Assembly: GCF_001418565.1 (NCBI RefSeq)
Contig: NZ_LIQQ01000133.1
Location: 1-41,094, forward strand
Direction of reading: 5' to 3'
Origin: Streptomyces graminilatus
GTDB taxonomy: Bacteria; Actinomycetota; Actinomycetes; Streptomycetales; Streptomycetaceae
DNA length: 41,094 bases
This document shows positions 36,748 through 41,094 of the stretch, in pieces (the stretch's first letter is position 1; every line of letters begins with the position of its first letter). Below the pieces are notes generated by a model, which ran no database searches, was not told the DNA's origin, and worked only from the letters and a program-made list of their open reading frames with translations. The position numbers and the translations under genes are program-made.

Positions 36748-37806
36748 CTACGCGAGTCCGAGTCGCTCGGCGGCGGTCGCGGCGTCCACCGGGACGACGA
36801 CGGGCTGCGGTGCGCCCTCGGTGGCCCAGCCCGGGTCCTTCAGGCCGTTTCCGGTGACCGTGCAGACGATGGTCTGGCCCGGGTCGACCTTGCCCTGCTC
36901 GGCCAGCTTCAGCAGACCGGCGACGGAAGCGGCGGACGCCGGCTCGACGAAAACGCCTTCCTGCGCGGCCAACAGCCGGTAGGCGCGCAGGATCTCACGG
37001 TCCGTCACCTCGTCGATGAGGCCGCCCGACTCGTCGCGCGCGGCCAGCGCCTGCTTCCAGGAGGCCGGGTTGCCGATGCGGATCGCGGTGGCGAGCGTCG
37101 AGGGGTCCTTGACGATCTCGCCGCGCACGATGGGGGCACTGCCGGCCGCCTGGAACCCCCACATGCGCGGGGTGCGCCGGGCGATGCCGTCGGCGGCGTA
37201 CTCGGTGTAGCCCTTCCAGTACGCGGTGATGTTTCCCGCGTTGCCGACCGGCAGGACGTGGATGTCGGGCGCGTCGCCGAGCATGTCGACGATCTCGAAG
37301 GCGGCCGTCTTCTGTCCCTCGATACGCACCGGGTTGACCGAATTCACCAGCGCCACGGGGTAGTTGTCGCTCAGCGAGCGGGCGAGGGTGAGGCAGTCGT
37401 CGAAGTTGCCGTCGACCTGGAGGATCTTGGCGCCGTGGACCAGCGCCTGGCCCATCTTGCCGAGGGCGATCTTGCCCCGCGGCACGAGAACGGCCGAGAC
37501 CATTCCGGCCCGCACGGCGTACGCGGCGGCGGAGGCAGACGTGTTGCCCGTTGAGGCACAGATGACCGCCTTGGCGCCTTCCTCCTTGGCCCTGGTGATG
37601 GCCATGGTCATACCGCGGTCCTTGAAGGACCCGGTCGGGTTGGCGCCCTCCACCTTGAGGTGGACCTCGCAGCCCGTGCGCTCGGAGAGCACCTGCGCGG
37701 GGACGAGGGGCGTACCGCCCTCGCGGAGCGTCACGACCGGCGTGCTGTCGGAGACGGGCAGCCGGTCCCGGTACTCCTCGATGATTCCGCGCCACTGGTG
37801 GGTCAT
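36748..37806 (-). CDS. thrC: Threonine synthase
   Basis: A 352-residue PLP-dependent threonine synthase of fold type II, which turns O-phosphohomoserine into threonine and phosphate. The PLP lysine is in [11 protein letters not shown], the phosphate-binding loop is [14 protein letters not shown], and [13 protein letters not shown] is the substrate-loop signature. It is the short bacterial form without the large N-terminal domain of plant and E. coli types. It lies six bases after hom. Its ribosome binding site (GGAG) overlaps the end of hom, so translation is coupled. Confidence 0.97.
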   Translation of the reverse strand: MTHQWRGIIEEYRDRLPVSDSTPVVTLREGGTPLVPAQVLSERTGCEVHLKVEGANPTGSFKDRGMTMAITRAKEEGAKAVICASTGNTSASAAAYAVRAGMVSAVLVPRGKIALGKMGQALVHGAKILQVDGNFDDCLTLARSLSDNYPVALVNSVNPVRIEGQKTAAFEIVDMLGDAPDIHVLPVGNAGNITAYWKGYTEYAADGIARRTPRMWGFQAAGSAPIVRGEIVKDPSTLATAIRIGNPASWKQALAARDESGGLIDEVTDREILRAYRLLAAQEGVFVEPASAASVAGLLKLAEQGKVDPGQTIVCTVTGNGLKDPGWATEGAPQPVVVPVDAATAAERLGLA

Positions 37807-37812
37807 TGCTGG

Positions 37813-39105
37813 TTACTCTCCTTCAACCCGCATGATGCTTGCGACACCCCGCACGGTGTCGAGCCTGCGCAACGCCTCGACGGTTCCGCCCAGGGCGGCG
37901 TCGGACGCACGATGGGTGACGACGACGAGGGAGGCCTCGCCGTCCTTGCCCGTCTGCCGAACCGTATCGATGGATACACCGTGCTCGGCGAACACGGTGG
38001 CCACCTGGGCGAGAACGCCCGGTTTGTCGGCGACGTCAAGGCTGATGTGATAGCGGGTGACAACATCGCCCATGCCCGAGACGGGCAGCGCGGCGTACGC
38101 CGACTCGCCGGGGCCGGTGGCCCCGTTCAGCCGGTTGCGGCACACCGCGACGAGGTCACCGAGCACGGCGGAGGCGGTCGGCGCGCCGCCGGCTCCGGGC
38201 CCGTAGAACATCAGCTGTCCGGAGGCGTCCGACTCGACGAACACGGCGTTGTAGGCGCCGCGCACGGAGGCGAGCGGGTGGGTCAGCGGAATCATGGCGG
38301 GGTGCACGCGCGCGGTGACGGACTGCCCGTCCCCGGCCCGCTCACAAATGGCGAGCAACTTGATCGTGCAGCCCATGTTCCTGGCGGAGGCGAAGTCGGA
38401 GGCGGTGACCTCGGTCATGCCCTCGCGGTAGACGTCGTCGAGCCGCACGCGCGTGTGGAAGGCGATTCCGGCGAGGATGGCGGCCTTGGCGGCGGCGTCG
38501 AACCCCTCGACATCGGCGGTGGGGTCGGCTTCGGCGTACCCCAGGGCGGTGGCCTCGTCGAGGGCCTCCTGATACCCGGCGCCGGTCGAGTCCATCTTGT
38601 CGAGGATGAAGTTGGTGGTGCCGTTGACGATCCCGAGAACGCGATTCACCTTGTCCCCGGCGAGGGACTCGCGCAGCGGCCGGATGAGCGGAATGGCACC
38701 GGCGACGGCGGCCTCGTAGTAGAGATCCGCGTCGTGATCCTCGGCGACGGCGTGCAGAGCGGCGCCGTCCTGGGCGAGGAGCGCCTTGTTGGCGGAGACG
38801 ACGGACGCCCCGTGCTCGAAGGCGGCGGTGATGAGGGAGCGCGCGGGCTCGATACCCCCGATGACCTCGACCACGACATCAATGTCGCCGCGTTTGACGA
38901 GGGCGGTGGCGTCGGTGGTGACGAGGGCGGGATCGATGCCTTCACGCACCTTGGAGGGCCGCCGCACGGCGACCCCGGCAAGCTCGACGGGGGCGCCGAT
39001 GCGTGCGGCGAGATCGTCGGCGTGCGTCGTCATGATGCGCGCCACCTCTGAGCCGACTACCCCACAGCCCAGCAGCGCCACCTTCAGCGGACGCGTACGC
39101 ATCAT
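37813..39105 (-). CDS. hom: Homoserine dehydrogenase
   Basis: A 430-residue NAD(P)-dependent homoserine dehydrogenase, converting aspartate semialdehyde to homoserine at the branch to threonine and methionine. The Rossmann motif is VALLGCGVVGSEVARIM. The catalytic part contains GIVNGTTNFILDKM and the Glu/Asp/Lys set in ATALGYAEADPTADVEGFDAAAK. A C-terminal ACT domain (ISLDVADKPGVLAQVATVFAEHG) is the likely site of threonine feedback inhibition. Start is one of two adjacent ATGs (39105 or 39102) after GAGG. It heads a hom-thrC-thrB series and follows lysA by 149 bases. Confidence 0.96.
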   Translation of the reverse strand: MMRTRPLKVALLGCGVVGSEVARIMTTHADDLAARIGAPVELAGVAVRRPSKVREGIDPALVTTDATALVKRGDIDVVVEVIGGIEPARSLITAAFEHGASVVSANKALLAQDGAALHAVAEDHDADLYYEAAVAGAIPLIRPLRESLAGDKVNRVLGIVNGTTNFILDKMDSTGAGYQEALDEATALGYAEADPTADVEGFDAAAKAAILAGIAFHTRVRLDDVYREGMTEVTASDFASARNMGCTIKLLAICERAGDGQSVTARVHPAMIPLTHPLASVRGAYNAVFVESDASGQLMFYGPGAGGAPTASAVLGDLVAVCRNRLNGATGPGESAYAALPVSGMGDVVTRYHISLDVADKPGVLAQVATVFAEHGVSIDTVRQTGKDGEASLVVVTHRASDAALGGTVEALRRLDTVRGVASIMRVEGE

Positions 39106-39207
39106 CCGACCTCGTTTCCTCATACCGTCTAGGTTCGACAAGTCTCACTCACCGGACTGAAGTTTCTACCCATCGTCCGGATCGTGAGATGTTTATTTCG
39201 TTTTCCG

Positions 39208-39238
39208 GGCGGCGAAAGACAGGAGATCTTCCGCCGCC
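39208..39238 (-). terminator. Possible hairpin after lysA
   Basis: GGCGGCG (39208-39214) and CGCCGCC (39232-39238) can pair, with an inner AGA/TCT, 16 bases after the lysA stop. On the minus strand it is followed by an A-rich rather than U-rich stretch. It may be a weak terminator or attenuator between lysA and hom. Confidence 0.35.
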
Positions 39239-39254
39239 TTCTTCGATTCCGCCG

Positions 39255-40646
39255 TCACCCCACGTCGAGCCGGAGCAGGTCCTCCTCGGTCTCGCGCCGG
39301 ACGATCACCCGCGCCTCCCCATCCCGCACCGCGACGACGGGCGGCCGGAGGGCGTGGTTGTAGTTGCTGGCCATGGACCGGCAGTACGCACCGGTCGCCG
39401 GTACGGCGATGAGGTCGCCCGGCGCCAGGTCTGCGGGCAGGAAGGCGTCCTTGACGACGATGTCCCCGCTCTCGCAGTGCTTGCCGACGACGCGGACGAG
39501 CATGGGCGCGGCCTCCGAGGTCCGCGACACAAGAGCGACGCTGTACTCGGCATCGTAGAGCGCGGTCCGAATATTATCGGACATACCACCGTCAACAGAC
39601 ACATACGTCCGCAGCCCGTCGAGGGGCTTGATGGTGCCGACCTCGTAGAGGGTGAAGGCGGTGGGGCCGACGATGGCCCGCCCCGGCTCGACGGAGATAC
39701 GAGGGGTGCGGAGCTTCGCTCGCTCACACTCCCGGCTGACGATCTCGGTCAACGCCTTGGCGATCTCGTGGGGCTCGCGCGGGTCGTCGGCACTCGTATA
39801 GGCGATACCGAGCCCGCCGCCGAGGTCGATCTCGGGCAGCTCGACCCCGTGCTCGTCACGAACGTCCTTGAGTAGCCCGACAACACGGTGAGCGGCGACT
39901 TCGAACCCGGACATGTCGAAGATCTGCGACCCGATGTGCGAGTGAATGCCAACCAACTCAAGCCCATCGAGCTGCAAGGCCCGCCGAACGGCCTCGGCGG
40001 CCTGCCCGCCGGCAAGCGGAATCCCGAACTTCTGGTCTTCGTGGGCGGTGGCGATGAACTCATGCGTATGAGCCTCGACCCCGACGGTGATACGGATCTG
40101 CACGCGCTGTCGCTTACCGAGGGACTGCGCGATGTGAGCGACCCGCACGATCTCCTGGAAGGAGTCGAGCACGATCCGCCCGACGCCGACCCGAACAGCG
40201 GTCTCGATCTCCTCGACGGACTTGTTGTTGCCGTGGAAGGCGATGCGATCGGCGGGCATACCGGCGGAGAGGGCAGTGGTCAGCTCACCACCAGAACAGA
40301 CATCAAGATTGAGCCCTTCGTCGTGCAGCCACCGCACAACGGCCCGCGAGAGGAACGCCTTGCCGGCGTAGAAGACGTCGGCGTCGGCCCCGAAGGCGGT
40401 ACGCCAGGCACGGGCCCGCTCGCGGAAGTCGGTCTCGTCGAGGAGATAGGCGGGCGTCCCGAACTCCTCGGCGAGCCGGGTGACCTCGACCCCGCCGACG
40501 GTGACGACACCGTCGGCCGTACGGGTGACGGTCGACGCCCAGACCTTCCGGTCGAGGTGATTGAGGTCGGCGGGCGGCGCGGAGGGGTGCCCCTCGGGCA
40601 GCACATCGGCGTGACGGGGCCCGGCGGGGTGTGCGGAACGGCTCAT
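39255..40646 (-). CDS. lysA: Diaminopimelate decarboxylase
   Basis: A 463-residue fold type III PLP enzyme that decarboxylates meso-diaminopimelate to lysine, the last step of lysine synthesis. The PLP lysine is in FYAGKAFLS, the glycine loop is IDLGGGLGIAY, and the C-terminal active-site Cys lies in VGKHCESGDIV. SVDGGMSDN completes the cofactor pocket. The N-terminal about 30 residues before HLDRKVWASTVTR are variable. Start ATG 40646. It lies 50 bases after the ArgS-like gene and ahead of hom, so lysine and threonine synthesis genes sit together. Confidence 0.97.
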   Translation of the reverse strand: MSRSAHPAGPRHADVLPEGHPSAPPADLNHLDRKVWASTVTRTADGVVTVGGVEVTRLAEEFGTPAYLLDETDFRERARAWRTAFGADADVFYAGKAFLSRAVVRWLHDEGLNLDVCSGGELTTALSAGMPADRIAFHGNNKSVEEIETAVRVGVGRIVLDSFQEIVRVAHIAQSLGKRQRVQIRITVGVEAHTHEFIATAHEDQKFGIPLAGGQAAEAVRRALQLDGLELVGIHSHIGSQIFDMSGFEVAAHRVVGLLKDVRDEHGVELPEIDLGGGLGIAYTSADDPREPHEIAKALTEIVSRECERAKLRTPRISVEPGRAIVGPTAFTLYEVGTIKPLDGLRTYVSVDGGMSDNIRTALYDAEYSVALVSRTSEAAPMLVRVVGKHCESGDIVVKDAFLPADLAPGDLIAVPATGAYCRSMASNYNHALRPPVVAVRDGEARVIVRRETEEDLLRLDVG

Positions 40647-40696
40647 GGCGGTGCGGCTTCCTCGGCGATGTCAGAGGTATGTGAGGTATGCGGGTT

Positions 40697-41094
40697 TCAA
40701 AGGAATTCGGGTGCGTCGATACCGAGCAGGGACAGGCCGCCGGCCAGCACCGTCCCGGCGGCTTCGGTGAGCGCGAGCCGGGCCCGGTGGGCGGCCGAGG
40801 GTTTCTCGTCGCCGAGCGGCAGCACGGTGGGGATGAAGGCGAGCGTGGCATCGGCAAGGGTGACGAGATGCCGGGCGAGCCGGTCCGGGGCGCGGTGGGT
40901 GGCGGCACCGAGGAGAACACGGGGGTGGTCGGCGAGGGCGAGATGAAGGGGGGCCGCCGCCGGTACGTCGGTGAGGTCACCGGCGTACGCGGCGAAGCCG
41001 AGATCGGCGGCGTTGCGCCCGAGGGCGCGGGTACGGGCGTAGGCGTATCGCACCCGGAAGAGGGGGTTGCTCTCCCGCTGGACCAGATGCTCGG
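40697..41094 (-). CDS. ArgS-related anticodon-binding protein or arginyl-tRNA synthetase (3' end only)
   Basis: The gene runs off the right edge. The 132 codons visible encode a DALR-type all-helical anticodon-binding domain. It contains ESNPLFRVRYAYARTRAL, which matches the conserved N-P-x-x-x-V-x-Y-A-H-A-R element of ArgS, and the terminal LLGIDAPEFL. In Streptomyces the gene before lysA is usually an ArgS relative (NrtL) rather than the housekeeping enzyme. The canonical His of YAHAR is Tyr here (YAYAR), in line with that. Whether the catalytic HIGH and KMSK motifs exist cannot be seen. Confidence 0.75.
   Translation of the reverse strand, partial: EHLVQRESNPLFRVRYAYARTRALGRNAADLGFAAYAGDLTDVPAAAPLHLALADHPRVLLGAATHRAPDRLARHLVTLADATLAFIPTVLPLGDEKPSAAHRARLALTEAAGTVLAGGLSLLGIDAPEFL

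Overview
The window is a piece of a high-GC actinobacterial chromosome, almost certainly Streptomyces. Third-codon positions are strongly GC-biased, GTG and TTG starts are frequent, and the gene order (ABC permease, nucS, a 3-hydroxybutyryl-CoA dehydrogenase, a corrinoid adenosyltransferase, chiS-chiR-chiC, the complete atp operon, wecA-like, a glyA paralogue, tsaC, prmC, prfA, rpmE, rho, thrB-thrC-hom, lysA, an argS relative) is the conserved core-chromosome order I know from Streptomyces coelicolor. I see no insertion sequence, prophage, CRISPR array, tRNA or rRNA.

Region 1 (1-14.3 kb) is a patchwork of short transcription units on both strands. An ABC-2 permease follows the tail of an overlapping upstream gene. 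After it come a small zinc-binding-like protein, a luciferase-family flavin oxidoreductase, a conserved 130-residue Streptomyces protein, the mismatch endonuclease NucS, a large membrane-anchored STAND-like ATPase with a degenerate P-loop, a STAS protein, 3-hydroxybutyryl-CoA dehydrogenase, a PduO-type cobalamin adenosyltransferase, a membrane protein that overlaps it tail to tail, and the chitinase module. In that module a two-component pair (ChiS-ChiR) precedes a secreted CBM2-FnIII-GH18 chitinase. The chitinase promoter carries two 12-bp direct repeats of the DasR/chitinase type placed around a good -35/-10 pair. Convergent pairs are separated by strong hairpins, including one 44-bp perfect palindrome.

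Region 2 (14.4-22.5 kb, minus strand) is the entire F1Fo ATP synthase operon in the order atpI-B-E-F-H-A-G-D-C, closed by a hairpin plus T-rich tract. A sequence close to the Rex redox-repressor operator overlaps a candidate promoter upstream of atpI. Two gaps inside the operon (atpH-atpA and atpD-atpC) are long and rich in inverted repeats, unlike the other joints, which overlap or lie within about 225 bases.

Region 3 (22.7-35.5 kb, minus strand) carries cell-envelope and translation functions: a WecA/TagO-like polyprenyl-phosphate GlcNAc-1-phosphate transferase, a serine hydroxymethyltransferase paralogue, a low-molecular-weight phosphatase-like protein whose nucleophilic cysteine is a serine, TsaC/Sua5, PrmC, release factor 1, ribosomal protein L31, an LCP-family wall ligase, a secreted trypsin-like protease fused to FG-GAP repeats, and transcription terminator Rho with a very long disordered N-terminal insert and a long untranslated upstream region.

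Region 4 (35.5-41.1 kb, minus strand) holds aspartate-family amino acid synthesis. The sequence is the 3' end of an ArgS-like gene, then lysA, hom, thrC and thrB, which together make lysine and threonine from the aspartate pathway.

Most of the window is well-conserved housekeeping DNA. I do not see a clear new multi-gene system. The items most worth a second look are the phosphatase and STAND proteins with altered catalytic motifs, the structured gaps inside the atp operon, the Rex-like and DasR-like sites, the Rho insert and leader, and several palindromic or tandem repeats.
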